This document shows, piece after piece, positions 38,397 through 51,758 of a stretch of 64,000 bases of DNA. Under the pieces are notes generated by a model that did not search any database, was not told where the DNA came from, and saw only the letters and a program-made list of their open reading frames with translations. The DNA is from Diploscapter coronatus (taxonomy: Eukaryota > Nematoda > Chromadorea > Rhabditida > Rhabditidae), in the NCBI GenBank assembly GCA_964036155.1, contig OZ038422.1, positions 77,027,201 to 77,091,200 on the forward strand, in the 5' to 3' direction. Made by a program: the position numbers and the translations under genes. How positions within the stretch are numbered: position 1 is the stretch's first letter; the number at the start of each line of letters is the position of its first letter.

Positions 38397-39827
38397 ATTT
38401 TATTTTAATGCATAAATACATACATACATTAAGAGAACTAGGCAAATAAATTACTACGCATTTGATGATTTTATTCTGTTCGCGACACAATGTATCTCCA
38501 ATCCATTTGACTAACCCAACTCGAGTAGCTCCCAAATAACTTATTATAACGCGTGAGCCTTAATATTGTAATAATTGAAACATATTGCAATGAAAACTTA
38601 CCAACAACTATATCTCTAGGTGCATTATTGTCTGGTCTATTCATGGATGAAGAGGGCCTAGTTCTGATAATTTGCAATGCTGATACTATTACGAATCCAG
38701 CATGATTGTTTTTTGTATGAAATACAATTTCGTCCTCGAAAACTCCTGTACCCTTACCAATTGCCTCATCCTAAATTAATTAATCCAATTTTAATGTAAA
38801 TAATATTGTCTAACGAATTCTACACCGGCATATATCGATGAGTGCCCTTTGAGGTAACCAATGAAACGAACTGTGCATGGATGAGCTCCCCATTTGCATC
38901 GATCGCCCACCGAAATTCCGCGTGTTTGATTTGGATCATTTACGCTGAAATTATTAAGAAAAAAATCGATAACTGGTAATGATCTTTCGCCAGATAATTT
39001 GATAGCATACGTACCTCTCAGTAATAGGACTAATATTTTTCAATGATCGTGGCTTTTTGTCTTTTGACAATGATGCATACATTCTTTCATAATCTGGATA
39101 CATAGGCTCGTCTGCACAAATGCTATATTGCATATTAAATCTAAAAGTTGAATCTTAACTTATACATATGCACATATGAAAATTATTGAATTCTATAGAA
39201 TGGATAAGTTTCAAATAAATCTATACTCGTCAGATTGTTTCTGAGCTTCTTCATTCATTGTGATGCATTCTTCTTCGAGCCATTTCTCGAATGCGCCTGA
39301 ATTTTGAAAAGCGCCCTTTATGCTAATCATAAGTTGAGCAAATTCCTCTGAAATCAGAGTTTTTTTCTAGTTCAATAATAATATTTTACCCAAGTCAGGG
39401 TATTTTTCATAGGCATCTCGGATGAGCTTCTTTAAGTGCTCATTCTGATAGTTTATGAATTCGGGCAGCTAAATGATATTATTTATGAGATTCAGATGTT
39501 AAGTTAAAGCTTTTAGTGTTCATACTCTTGACCGATCAACTGAAAATCGCCACTTCCTGTACTCAAATCTTGCTTCATTGGGCATATCTTTTGAAAACAA
39601 ATCGATGCTTTCAATTTTGTCGTGGATTGATAGATTGTTGTTTATCAGTATTGAACTCACGATATTTTTGTGTGATGTAGGAAGGCTATTCACAAATTCC
39701 GGGCTTATCTTAAAATATCAGAATTTACCTGTTGTTTGAAGATAATTGAGCTAATTTATAAACTTACACTATTAGCATCAGAAACTGGATTTGTAGAATC
39801 AGAAACGCGCTGATTACTTGTGCTCAT
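38397..39827 (-). CDS. CAP-Gly domain protein (two CAP-Gly segments, second incomplete)
   Basis: CAP-Gly domains bind the EEY/F tails of tubulin and end-binding proteins, or, in CYLD, ubiquitin-pathway partners. Exons: 39827-39768, 39708-39526, 39468-39390, 39347-39227, 39140-39015, 38944-38815, 38770-38602 and 38558 to 38458 or to the stop at 38397. About 190 unrecognised N-terminal residues precede the first CAP-Gly: ISVGDRCKWGAHPCTVRFIG, YLKGHSSIYAGVEFDEAIGKGTG, HAGFVIVSALQI. A second begins VGSRVIISYLGATRVGLVKW and stops before its glycine-rich half. Either a GTAGTA donor at 38457 leads to exons I could not find, or the frame ends 20 codons later. Repeated CAP-Gly segments and the KGTG phrase recall CYLD, but no USP protease is seen, so that is only an inference. 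Confidence 0.75.
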
Positions 39828-42800
39828 TTTTGCAAAATTCAAGCTTGGACTTTAAAATAATGACACTGAGGAATCAATCAATATTTCAAGACTTATGAAC
39901 TAGCAGAATAGATAAAGCAAAATGTTCGTAAGATGCAAACTGATATGAACCTGGTTGTATACTTTGATACAAATATTGAATATTTCGTAATACGACTTTA
40001 TTCAGAAAATAAAAATCATTTCAGTAATACTATCGAAAAATAACATTTATTTTGGACATATATTTTCATTTCAAACTAAATTCAGCCTTGTGGCTAGCTA
40101 GTCTTCGAGAATTTGGTGAAGGTCTTCGACCTTTGTTTTAGTTTACATTTATGAGTAATAAAGCTCTTCATGCAACTGTGTTCAGTCTTGAATCTATTAC
40201 CTTCGGCAAACACAGCGTTTTTTATGATCTTTTTGCCTTGGTATTTACGAGTTGTTGGTAGTGTGTTTTACTCGTGTTTTCAGTCGTTTTTATCCACTTT
40301 ACCTCTCGATGATTCTATTTTTTATAACGTCTTAATCGGCCCTTCATACAGTGTCTTGGTTTCATAGCCTTCATTCTAATTACCTCAAGGTTTCGCGCGT
40401 GCGCGCGCTAAACCACAAAGTTCAAAATAAACACGAGACTGGTTTCAAATAACAATGTAGTTACATGATGAAACACCCGAATTGGAAATTAGAGTGAAAA
40501 TAAGCGAACCGAGAAAATTATGACCAAAATAATGACGGTCTGTCTGTCTGGAATTGGTGTAAAACCAATGTTCTTGAATTTTTAGATTTTGCTTTGAAAT
40601 TTCACGTCTGAATCCTGATGGAGAAACTTTACCCCAGAATCGATTTTGAAGGTTGGTTTTTGATCATCCTTGACCAAGATAAAATCCAAGGATCTTTATG
40701 CAAATTTGAAACCCATTCATGTGGGATTTCTAACCTGTATCCGAAATGTTTTTCGATTGACATTGGCTATCTTCATTAATGCAATTTGGCTTTTATGCTA
40801 AAGAGACTCGCCTCTATTTTGGATATTTTCGAAAACAGAGACCAACGCCCACGCTTTCTTCTCCCATTGATCTTAAAACCTGCCGAATCAAAGGTTCATT
40901 TCACAGCATAACACATCGTTTATTTCACCGGATATGACACACATCTTCTCTGAGAAACTGTCAAATTGAATAAAATTTCCGATTTATTTCCGGTTAAGCA
41001 AGATTGCTTATGCAAAACTTAGATGTAAACTTTACGTAACAGATCAATGATAATCTTATGTGGTTTTCACAAAATTATTCCTAATCTTCATGAGTTTTCA
41101 AGCGATAAATAGTGAATTTTGAAGATTTTAGGATATACTCATGTGTTTTTGTCATCATGCTAACGTTAAACGATCTTACGTATAAACTTTAACACGTTTG
41201 ACATCAATGTCAGTGCGTATATGCGAAATCGCTTGACATTTACAGAATGTCACAAAATATCAATTGGCTCTTAGAGCATCATATCAACGTCATTAGACGT
41301 GACGATTTCAATCTTTACTGCTCAATCAACCAGCTTCTTTCTTGATCATTGTCAAAGCATACTTTGAAGCCTGCAAAACAGGGCGTGCCCCTTCCCTCTC
41401 TTCCTCTTTTACTCGTTACCTGTCCTTTTCTGTTTCTGCCTCGGGCAGCTTCGCCGCATCGTATCCCCCCTTTCTCTTCCTTGTTGTATCATTTTTGTTA
41501 TAAGTCAATCTCCATTCTCTCGCTCTTCTCCCGTCCTCCTTTCACTTCGCCATTATTTAGGCTGTGTTCGGTTTTTCCATTACCACCGATTTTTCCAGGG
41601 CTTCTCGTACTATTCGCTCATCCTATTGTAATTTGTCACCTGTGTCTGGAAAATAACATGGTTAGAGAGAAAGAAGTGAACAATACAACAGGCCTCTTCA
41701 TTGTGCCCGTTTTCCTTCCATCTCCAACCAAGCATGGATCAGGTAGATCACATTTGATGCTAGGTTAAGGGTGAATGCAAATTACATTTTTTTTTCGATA
41801 GTTTGTTTGTAGTCTGATTAATCCGAAAGATTTAACGATCATGCTTGTCTAACATATGAATTCAAACACTTGTAACTTGTAGCTCGCACTCCACGCGCAT
41901 TTGGTCATAGATATGCTAAACTGTCGTACATGAATCATCGGTAAAAAATTGCAAATCACCCATTTGATAAAAATGCTAAACTGTAAAATGCTGATCTTCA
42001 ATCCGTGTTTTTGTAAGGGTAAGTACTACTAACCTTTAACAGTGAGACGAATTTTTATGCAAGCTGCAGATTTGTTAGTCATTTGCAAAAAAACATTTGA
42101 TCAGTCGCATTTTATGTTCAAAGATAGTCAGTTTAGCCCTCCTGAACTTCATGAACACTTGTCAAACATAATCTTAATTTCGTATTGAACTTTGTGCAGT
42201 TGAAGTTTGAAGTTAAGTTGGTATAAAATTTGCTCATGTTTGCGTTTGTTTTAACTCATGGTTATTGCTGTTGATGCCACTCAGGTTGTCATTTTGGTAT
42301 AACTGTCTGTCATCTCTCTCTCTCTGATGTCTTTCTTGTCTCTTTCTCGATTGTCAATGCCAATGCCACAGATTCAGACTCAGATGCAGAAACAGGCGGA
42401 TTTGGCCAACCTCTAACCTGTCTTTTTGCTTCATTACTATTCTTTTTCTCCCTTTACTTTCTCCTCCTTTTGCTTTCTCGATGATTATTTCATCGGTTCG
42501 CCATTTTTCTACGAATTCTTCTTTTTCTTATGCTTTTCTTTATCATTTTCTTTTACAAAGCGATTTTCAGTAGTTTCAGAAAATTCGATGATTTTTATTA
42601 TTGAAGACATGTCTTCGTTATCAATTAAGACTATTCATTCACAGACATTTTCAATAATGAAAAAACTTCTGTTCATTTTTCACTACTTTTTCCTTTTCAA
42701 AATGTTTTTTCTTCGTCTTAACAGTAATTTTCTAACATAAGGTGCCGGAATATTTATGGTTTCTTTCTAAATTTTGCCTGAATGAACTCTACTCTCGAAA

Positions 42801-44169
42801 ATGAATGCATATTATCAGCGAGAATTCTTGTAACCTCCAGCAAACATCGCTTGTCTATTGTCATCTTTCGCCATATAAGTTTACTTTTCTTACAATCTCA
42901 AGAGTAGAAATTCCTCAGTTACCCGCTTTTTGATCTTCTTGAAAACAGTATGATCTTCCAAGTGTATTCTGGCTAACTGGTTGACCTCTCTAGAAGTTTA
43001 TCTAATTTTTAATTTTATGTAAATTCGGAAGGAAATATTAACAAGTTTTCCTTCCATGTATAAGCTTTCATCTCCAAATTGCGTGATCTTTCCAAATGAA
43101 AGTGATCTTTTGATCGTTTCCAAGAATCCATTATTCATTGTTCTGCATAACTGTTCAGGATAGGGCATTGTCTCATTGTCATTTAGCCTTTTTGAGATTC
43201 CTGTGTTACGCTATTTGATTGTTTTACACAACTCTTTTATGTCGTGTCTGCATTTTCACGTCTTTGCGTTCCGCGCCTATTTTGTATCTATTTTGGTTGC
43301 GTTTACTTTAACATTAACGTTTTATCAAACAAGTTTATCTAAATGGAATGTTGTATATTTTAAATTAATATTTTTGCTAAAATATTTGTGTCAAGCCTAT
43401 ATTTTCTCTAATCCAAGCATGCATAATATAGTTTTATACATAAATACCTATTGTCGAGTGCGTAGTAGTGTAGTAGAATAACATTTGAATAGTGTAGACA
43501 AGAGGGACTTCAAGCACTTGTTCGATTTTTTCCTCTTGTTCTGTTTGTTCCAAGTTTGTATCATCTTTACACTTGGTTTTCCTTTTCTGACCCTGGTCTA
43601 TTCATATTGCATCAATTTCCATATTCATACATGCATTTGAAGGCGTATTTCGACCTTTGGCCCAATTTATTACTTTTATTTTGGCGAAGTTGATATATTT
43701 CAATAGCTATTATTTAAACCATCTTCTATTTGTTTATTAAAATTGTCGTTTCAAGAATATCAGCGTGTTTCGACTTTTACCTCCATTAATGTTATTTTTT
43801 ATTTAATGAGTTTTATGCATTTTATCACTATACGAGAACTATGCTTATGGCATTGATCTAATCATTTAAACTTATTCCAACTGCCCCATCCAGCCTCCGT
43901 CTTATTCTGTACGGCTCGACCTATGGCCTCATTAGTTCGTCTTCTTTTCTTACTTTAATTAATAATGATGCTGACGTTATTTTATTCGCCGCTTCAAAGG
44001 AATTTTTGACGGTATTATATTGTCAATTTTCAGACTCGAGAAATTTGAAACAACTCGACTAAAATAACTCGAATTTCCATACAAAGGACGATTAAAAGTC
44101 GACCGTAATCGTGTAAAAATTAGCTATTTCTGTAATTCCGCGAAGAAACCGTCGTATTGGGTTTCATTT
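39828..44169. other. long gene-poor interval upstream of the PTR gene
   Basis: No coding exon recognised across 4.3 kb. The strand read as plus is pyrimidine-rich (for example around 41.3-41.7 and 42.4-42.5 kb, including a TCTC run at about 42315), and this creates long but featureless open frames. A GGTTTCGCGCG / CGCGCGCTAAACC palindrome lies at 40389-40414. The interval probably holds regulatory sequence for the divergent CAP-Gly and PTR genes. Confidence 0.45.
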
Positions 44170-44369
44170 TTTGCTAGCAGTGACTGACCACTGCACTGGT
44201 CACATTCACGCAGTCAGTGTAGAGTCGGCGACACTGCCCGCGGCAAGGCCCATTTACTTTTCGACCAAAGGGCTGCAGAAAACCATAAAACCTGCTGAAT
44301 TCGCTCCCTCCTATTCATTACGACGAGTTTCTGTCTCTGCATCGAGTTGGGGCAGAACGAAACTCACAG
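44170..44369 (+). other. probable 5' non-coding exon of the PTR gene
   Basis: GC-richer than its flanks and closed by a good donor (ACTCACAG|GTAAGAA at 44369/44370). It pairs naturally with the TTCAG acceptor at 44591-44593, ten bases before the PTR start codon. If spliced so, the open frame running through this exon meets a TGA just inside the next exon, so it would be untranslated leader or a short upstream frame. The left limit is a guess. The acceptor could alternatively take a spliced leader. Confidence 0.4.
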
Positions 44370-44603
44370 GTAAGAATTTCGCGAATTACTAAATTTAGCG
44401 TTTAAAAGATTGCTTTATCAATAAACAAATGATTTCAAGTTGAAAATATTCACGTTTTATAATTGTCTCTACTTCTAATACTATCATTTATTTATCGCGC
44501 ATTTATGCATTTTTGGGTGATTTCAATTCTGTGTAACTTCTTATTACAATAAACAACGACACGTAATTTAATTCAACTTCGAATATGCTTCAGAAACCCC
44601 AAA

Positions 44604-47600
44604 ATGAGCGTTAAAGATGCGATGGAAAGAGGATTGCGGCATTCTTTTCGGTATCTTGGATCTGTAATAGGAAAATACCCCACTACAGTTCTATTGCTAT
44701 CATTACTGACTACATTCATATTCAGTATTGGACTGTTGTGGTTTGAAGAGGTTAATAATGTTAGGACTGAATATTCGCCGATGGATAGCCCTAGTAGGAA
44801 GGAATATGAAGTGGCGGAGAATTTTTTGAATCAGGTAGAATTCGTTTTGAAACTAGCATTAAATTCATTATGTGCATAGATTATATTAGTTTTTATTCTG
44901 AAATTTTACATCTAAAAATCAAGAAACCTCTTTCAGCTCAAATATTGCTACCGAAAGTTGTATGTTTCATTTAAATCTTTTTTTTCAGAACGGTACATTA
45001 GATCCTTCGTACATGATGATTCTGGCTAGTGATGGCGGTTCCTTACTCCGAGATTCTCATCGAGAAAACTTGATTACTCTGGTCAAATATCTGCAGAACA
45101 ACGTGACCGTCGACTTTGAGGGCGAAACATACGAATTTCGTGACCTCTGCGAGCCATATTGCGAGATTAATACGGGATTTTTGGCATTCTTAAAGGTTAA
45201 CCATTTCTAGGCTAATTTCATCTGAATATTTTAGCTTTACGACCATGATAATCCACAGACGTTTACTTATCCGAGGGTGGAGATTTTCGGAACTGAAGCT
45301 TTTATTGGTGGGTTTTTATTGCATTTTAAAATTATTGAGATATTCACTTGATCAATTATGATAAACCACTATCGATTACCATTGAACTTATCGATGTTTA
45401 TTCACGTTATGCATAGATCAAATGGATCATGTTTACATTCATTTTCCACGATTGCCATAATCTGTTATTACGCTTGATCCTAAATCCAATCCCATTATTG
45501 TCGCCACAATCATCCCCATTCAAATGCGCGCCATGCCTGTAGTAATGCATTGTCATTGCACATGATTCTATGTTTCTCAGCTTTCCGTCTTTCTGCCATT
45601 CTATGCTTATGCTATATCTCGTTCTGTTTCTTATTCTTGTTCTATTGTCATGAATAATCGTGTTATTCTCCCCACAACCAGTTGTATCATGCTTTCCGCC
45701 TTCCCTTTAATCAAAGATTCAAAACTTTCCCATAGAAAAGTCGCGTCTCGCTTATCTGGAGAAATAGTAGGCAAAAGAGAAAGTAGTTCGAAAGAATCGT
45801 GACTTTTACAAGACAAGAGCTGCGTCAGGTGAAAGCTTAGCTCTTCGCTGAATACTCTATCCTATTGAAGCGATTTAAAATCAATATGCAGGTTAGATGG
45901 AAGCATGAAAAAATGAAGAAAAATCACTCTGAATTCGTTCTTATCCACTATTGACAAATAATCAGAATGAGATTTGCGAAAAATTTACCTGAAACATCTT
46001 TTTAGGAAATAATGTCTACGGTCTAAAGCTGAAGGAAAAACACATAATCGAATTCGACACTGCGATTCTGCCATTCTATTTGGTGACGTCTTACGAAACT
46101 TCTGGAGTCATTTACAAATGGCTGCTGGAAGCGAAAAAGGCCTACATTGCTCCGGAATTTTCCATGTTCAAGGTTCACTATTTACTTGATATGACACAGT
46201 ATCTTAGACGATTAATGTGCACTAATAAAATGCTCTAAATTCACTATTGCAATATTTCTATCGAGAATAAAGATTTGAATTTGAGTGCGAATTAACTGGG
46301 GACTCCCTAGTATCCGCAGAAGTCCGTCGAATGGGAATGGAAACAGCTCCATTGATCGCTGGATCTGTTTGTCTCATGATCATTTTTGTCGTCGCTTCGT
46401 CGTTCAGGTTTAAAATTTATTTTTAATATTGTTGCTACAAGTAAAATAAAAGCGGAAATTTATAAGAAATCACAAAAATCTCGTTTTAGACGAGAAAGAA
46501 TCCGATCTAAGCCATGGGAATCTTTAGCCGGTTGCATCATTCCACTGCTAGCCCTGCTTTCTTCAACAGGAGTACTGTCATTTTTCGGGTTGAAATTTCA
46601 GGTAGTTCATTTTTTCTCGATTTAAAACAATATTGAGTTTTAGTCAATTATCGTGGCAGCTTTATTTTTGGTGTTATCAGTTGGAGTGGATGACGTTTTC
46701 ATAATTCTGAGAGCCTGGGATCGAACAAACGTCAACGAAGCTATCGATGAAAGGATGGCAGAGACATTAGAAGAGGCTGGGCCTTCTATAACTATTAGGT
46801 AAAATTTAGAGAAAATAAACTACTGATATCGTATTTTTATCGTTTTGATACCAAGAAAATGAGCATTATGTTTTTTTTTCAATAGTAGCATAACTTTGTT
46901 TAAAAAATTAAGTCCAAATTTCTTAGACCAATTATTTTGGCGGGAAAATTTAAATATAAATTCAAAAAACGATCAATTCCAGCTCTATAACGAACGCCCT
47001 AGCGTTTTTCATCGGAATGACGTCTCAGACTCCAGCCGTTCGCTCATTTTCCTTCTTTTCTGCCGTGGCCATTCTCATCTGTTTCTTCTATCAACTTATC
47101 ATGTTCTCGGCAGTTCTGGCGATTTCTGGGAAACGAGAAAAAGCTGAGCGACAAAGTTTCCTCTGCTGTTTGAAAGCTGATCCACGGGTAAATTTGCTAA
47201 AATAATTTTTTTTCGAATTGAAAACTTTTACCCGACTATTTGTTGGCAACCCAAAGAGTAGTTGCAATACTTGCGTCGCTACATGCGAAATAATATGGAG
47301 AAGAATCTCTTCCTATCAAACTATCCTATTTCGCCTACAACAACCAGATATTAAAGATGACCCCATATTTGCGACACTGACACTGCAATGTCAGATGTCG
47401 TGCTAGTGTTAAACTTTTTAATGTTTGGCAACAATGCCATGATGCAACTACCTTCCAACTTGTCGTTCTCCTTGAATTATGATTTCTTTATTTTTTCAAT
47501 TCCTAGAATCATTCTCTCTCATTTAAAATCAATTAAACATGGCAGAATATAAATTGCGTTTCAGCGATGTTTACACCTCTGCAATTCTCAATTTTCTCTG

Positions 47601-50600
47601 TCGATATCTTAATTTGCATATTCTGTTTCGGTTTAAAATGTCTGAAAGGGAACAGTGACAACAGACATTTCTCATTCTAAATAGCAATTGCTATGCAAAC
47701 GGTGCCAAATAGGCAATGTTCGAAAAGGAGTTGAACTTGAACGACAGTAGAATAACCGATTTACAAGTAAATTTGAAAATTCAGGCCCGATGCCATCTCG
47801 TTGAATACCTGGTAGAAGGACAAACTGCATTCATTAGATCATTTTCAGCACTAATATCCAAGTGGCCAACAAAGTAAGAAAATATTAGTACGCTCATGAA
47901 AAATTACACAGTTTGACAGTTTTCAAGAAAAGTTCAAATTTTGATATAGCTCTGAAGATATTTAAGCAATTTTAAGCAATTTATCTAAATTCAGAATATT
48001 CCTAATCGCTGTTATGATATTCTACTACTATGTGAGTGCGATCGGCATCATGCAGATGAAATCTCTAATTACAATCGAAAAAATGGCCCTGCCTGACTCA
48101 TATTTGCAAGCATTTCAACGACAATTCGAGACTTCGCTCCAAACTATGCAGCCGATATCCGTTTTCATCCTAAATCCTGGAGATTTGCGGAATATCACGA
48201 GATTGGACAGTAAGTCTAAATTTTCTGTAAATATGATATTGCACTTCTTAAATCGTAATTTTTATACATGTTAGAAAGACTGTTTCAAACTGCTCTTTTC
48301 TAAGAATATAACTAGAGAAGCCAGGTAAATTTCCGGGAGTGATAATCATGGGAAATTTTAGTATCAGAGCGATCGGTGGGGTTAACCGGAGTAGAATATT
48401 TCTTAGATCTTCGAAAATCGTTCAATATGAACAAAGTTGTACCCGTTTTTGTGCGGGGTACTTTTTCTGCAATCGTTTTTCAAGATTTTTGCGCTAGTCG
48501 TTTTCACTGTTTCACGGCATCATACAAAATTTGAATGAGAGAAAAATCCATAGTGTATCATACAAAAAAAAACAATTTCCCATGACTATCAATAAGAAAC
48601 CCGATCAGATGATTCGGAAAAAAACGACCGAAAATCTCTAGCGCATAATTCGAATGCTAGTTTTGGCATTCTGACATTTCTAATTATAACTAAAAACTCA
48701 TGACGCAGATATTTTTTCTTAAAAAGTCGTTTAAAGAATGCATCTTCATTGTAATAATTTCTCGTTTCCCCTGCTGACAATACGTCATTGTGTTTACAAC
48801 CGAGTAGCCGAGTTTCCCAGCCAAATCCCATCTGAAATGGCCATAATCACTCTGTGAATCATGTTAATCCACGTCAACTTGCAGCAATCAAACAAATTGT
48901 GCGTGACTTCGAAAACGCCACCTACAGCTATGGGTCGGAATCGACCTTTTTCTGGCTACAACCGTACGAAGATTTTCTCAGGGTTAGGAGAATAATTATA
49001 TAAAAACAGATTTCGGGAAAAAAACGTTCTAAAATTTGATAATTTCTTCATTTTATATCAATTTGCACAATCTTAAAATGTAGCTTCGAAATTTTTGGAT
49101 AAAATTGTCGAATGTCAGCCAGATTGCATATTTTTAGCAGTGATACGAAATTAAATCTATTCCTATAATTTTGCCAACGATCTGAAATTAATGTATAAAA
49201 GCAGCACTGACAGAGGAACTGGCGGGCTTTTTGTATAGTTCACCCACTGTTACATCATCAAGGCTTATGGTATAGGGCTAGGGGTAGGATTTGATAGATC
49301 CAATGTTGTTTTCAAGTGATCAGCTCATAGGGTAGGATGTTTCAACTGTTGAACCTACCCGATCTTACCCTAACCTAACCTAGTTAGATGAATGGGTGAA
49401 CTATACAAGAAACCAACTGACGCGCTACCTCTGCACTATTTAATGATCAAAATGAAAAAGTAAAAAATTCCCAAAGATAGGAATATTGATTGCAGTTCTA
49501 CGGAGAAACTGAAGAGTTTACGTATACGGAAATCCCGACATTCTTCAAATCTGCTACGTATTTCTACCTGACTTCATTCGTGAAATACAACGAGAAAGCG
49601 TGCATTGACAATGATCCGAGTTGCATCACATCGTTCTTCTTCATGACCAATTTTCACGGGGTGAGTTGATAATTTCAATTATACCTATTTTCGAAGAAAA
49701 ACATAAAAGAATGGCTAGTTCTGAATTTAAATATTTCCAGCACATAAAATATCACGAGCTAATTCCTGCGGTTGAGCATTGGCGCAGAATCGCTAAATCA
49801 TATCCGGATTACCAGATTTATGCTTATTCCGACCATTCACCATTTGTGGACCAGGCGAGAGAAGCGTATTTATTGATTTTTTATCGACTTTTCAGACTAT
49901 GGCTATAGATTCAACGATTTGGTCATCTGTATTTGCGGCTTTAGCTTGCACCGCTATTGCGTGTTTCATATTTATTCCTGATATCGTCTGCATAATTTCA
50001 GGTTATATTTTGACTTAAACAAATTTATCACTGTCTAAATCAGAAGTATGCAAAAATGAATCTAGCAATCTCTAAAAGACACGTAGAATTTTCGTACATT
50101 TTCTTTAACTATCATATTCTCTCTAATTGAGAAGCACCCCCAAATGTCAGAATTACTAATTACTCAACTAAAATCATCTTAACAAGTGTTCTATAATGTT
50201 ATTTAGAGTGTGTAGAGTGGATTTAGTCTGATTTGAAGTGATTATGATAATTAAATGGGAAGTTATTACTGTTCAAAAAATTGATTCTTTTCAGAAATTA
50301 GGGGGTTGAAAAGTAGAAGGGCATATTCTTCAATTAGAGGGAATACAGTATACAGAAATGATGAAGCATAATAATTAAGTTGTCTAAATTGGCCAATTTC
50401 AGCCGTATTCTCTGTCTTCTCAATTACCGTAGGCATTTTGGGCCTATTAGCCATTTGGGATGTTCAATTAGACCCATTATCAATGGCAGCTCTGCTCATG
50501 GCTATAGGGTTTTCCGTGGATTTCTCATCACATATCGCCTACCATTTCTACAAGTCAAAAATGCCGGTAAGAAAGATTTTATGGCATTTTGGAACAAAAC

Positions 50601-51279
50601 CACCTTTCATCATTTTCTGATCTTTCTCAAGTTGTGCATTATTTGAACAATCGATTTGTTCTTCATAGATGAAACATCGTTGATACTTTAGGATCCAGTC
50701 AGTAGAATTGAAGAAACATTCACTTGCATTGGATGGCCTTTGATACAAGTAATTCAATTTCTAAATTAGTCCAATTTGTACTTTAATGATTAGGTCGGTT
50801 TATCAACAATCATTGCTATCTGTCCCCTCCTTCTAAAACAATCCTATCTGGCAGTCGTATTTTTGAAGACTATCGTAGTCGTGGTTCTACTTGGAATGTT
50901 TCACGGACTCGTAATATTGCCTGCGATTTTGACCACTGTTACAAGAACTAAAGAAAGTAAGCGCATAATTTGTCTGATTAAATTTCCAATTTAGTCATAT
51001 CAATAAGAGCATTTTAGGCCCATCAGGTCCGTCTTCAATTGCTTCTGAAAATTCTTCTACAAGATCGATAGAAAGAAAGGATAGTTTCTACAGAACGCAA
51101 AAACTTCTGCATAGAATCAATCAGGAAATTCGGAACGCAAAGGCAATTTTTCATTCTATTTCTAATTAATGTTGAAAATTCAGGTTTCACCGATGCCACC
51201 CGATCAGGCCTGCGGACGACCAGCGTTAAAGCATAATATTGCTCTCGGGCGAAATTTATCCACCAATAATGAGAGCTAA
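44604..51279 (+). CDS. patched-related (PTR/PTCHD) multi-pass membrane protein with sterol-sensing domain
   Basis: PTR proteins are RND-type membrane proteins, expanded in nematodes and implicated in moulting, secretion and lipid traffic; the exact cargo is unknown. The 19 exons (44604-44834, 44989-45195, 45235-45307, 46006-46172, 46286-46407, 46490-46601, 46644-46798, 46983-47187, 47785-47873, 47995-48209, 48885-48982, 49496-49660, 49741-49854, 49896-50001, 50403-50566, 50692-50748, 50794-50956, 51018-51142, 51184-51279) are all in phase and encode 887 residues. Marks: first span [20 protein letters not shown]; extracellular Cys pair DLCEPYCE; the sterol-sensing segment with [19 protein letters not shown]; the [14 protein letters not shown] turn; the second extracellular domain; HSPFVDQ; the second repeat's [15 protein letters not shown]; and [15 protein letters not shown] before a short polar tail. 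Two introns seem to use GC donors, and exon 5 uses a TTTGAG acceptor. Confidence 0.94.
49205..49436. mobile_element. MITE-like inverted-repeat element in a PTR intron
   Basis: CAGAGG and GTATAGTTCACCCA at 49210-49246 return inverted at 49393-49434 with the same order and spacing, giving 40-bp imperfect terminal repeats. The interior includes a TTCAACTGTTGAA palindrome and CCTAACCTAACCTAG. It sits in the intron between exons 11 and 12 and does not touch the splice sites. Confidence 0.7.
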
Positions 51280-51758
51280 AGTTTTCTTTACTATTTTTTT
51301 TAGAAAATGGGCCAAAATATTGTAATATATTAAATCTGAGATGATATTATATTTAGGATATTGTGGCTAACTTAGCATTTTACATCTCTAAATTTCTTAT
51401 CTCACAGAATACTTCTCTGATATCTCTGAATCTCAATATCCCGACTTGCATATTTCAATATCTCGATACCGGTATGAGAATGTGTAATTATTCATCAATT
51501 ATTATTTAAGTAAAACTAATCTATTCTTATTTTCTAGGTAAACGATGTGTTTGTAAATTAGTAGCCAAGTTTGTATGGATAAATGTTCCCCTAGAGGCCG
51601 TTTTCAAAGATCTCCAATTTGAATGCTTTCATTTATTATTTGAATTTCGCTCGCTCATTATTTTGCACAATTTATTTTCGAGTGATAACTATTTTGTTTG
51701 TGCTAAAGTTGATGAAATGCTCAGCAATAAATTTTTATTTTATGAAAGCGTTTTTTCC

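Noticed and set aside
41349..41768. 139-codon plus-strand open frame rich in Pro, Leu, Ser and Phe
   Set aside because: The DNA is simply pyrimidine-rich; there is no signal, domain or splice context, and repeated CCT/TTC codons explain the composition.
48346..48646. Transposon-like inverted repeats in the PTR intron (ATGGGAAATTTT and GCGCTAG-type pairs)
   Set aside because: The two pairs interleave instead of nesting and are short and imperfect, so no element boundaries can be set.
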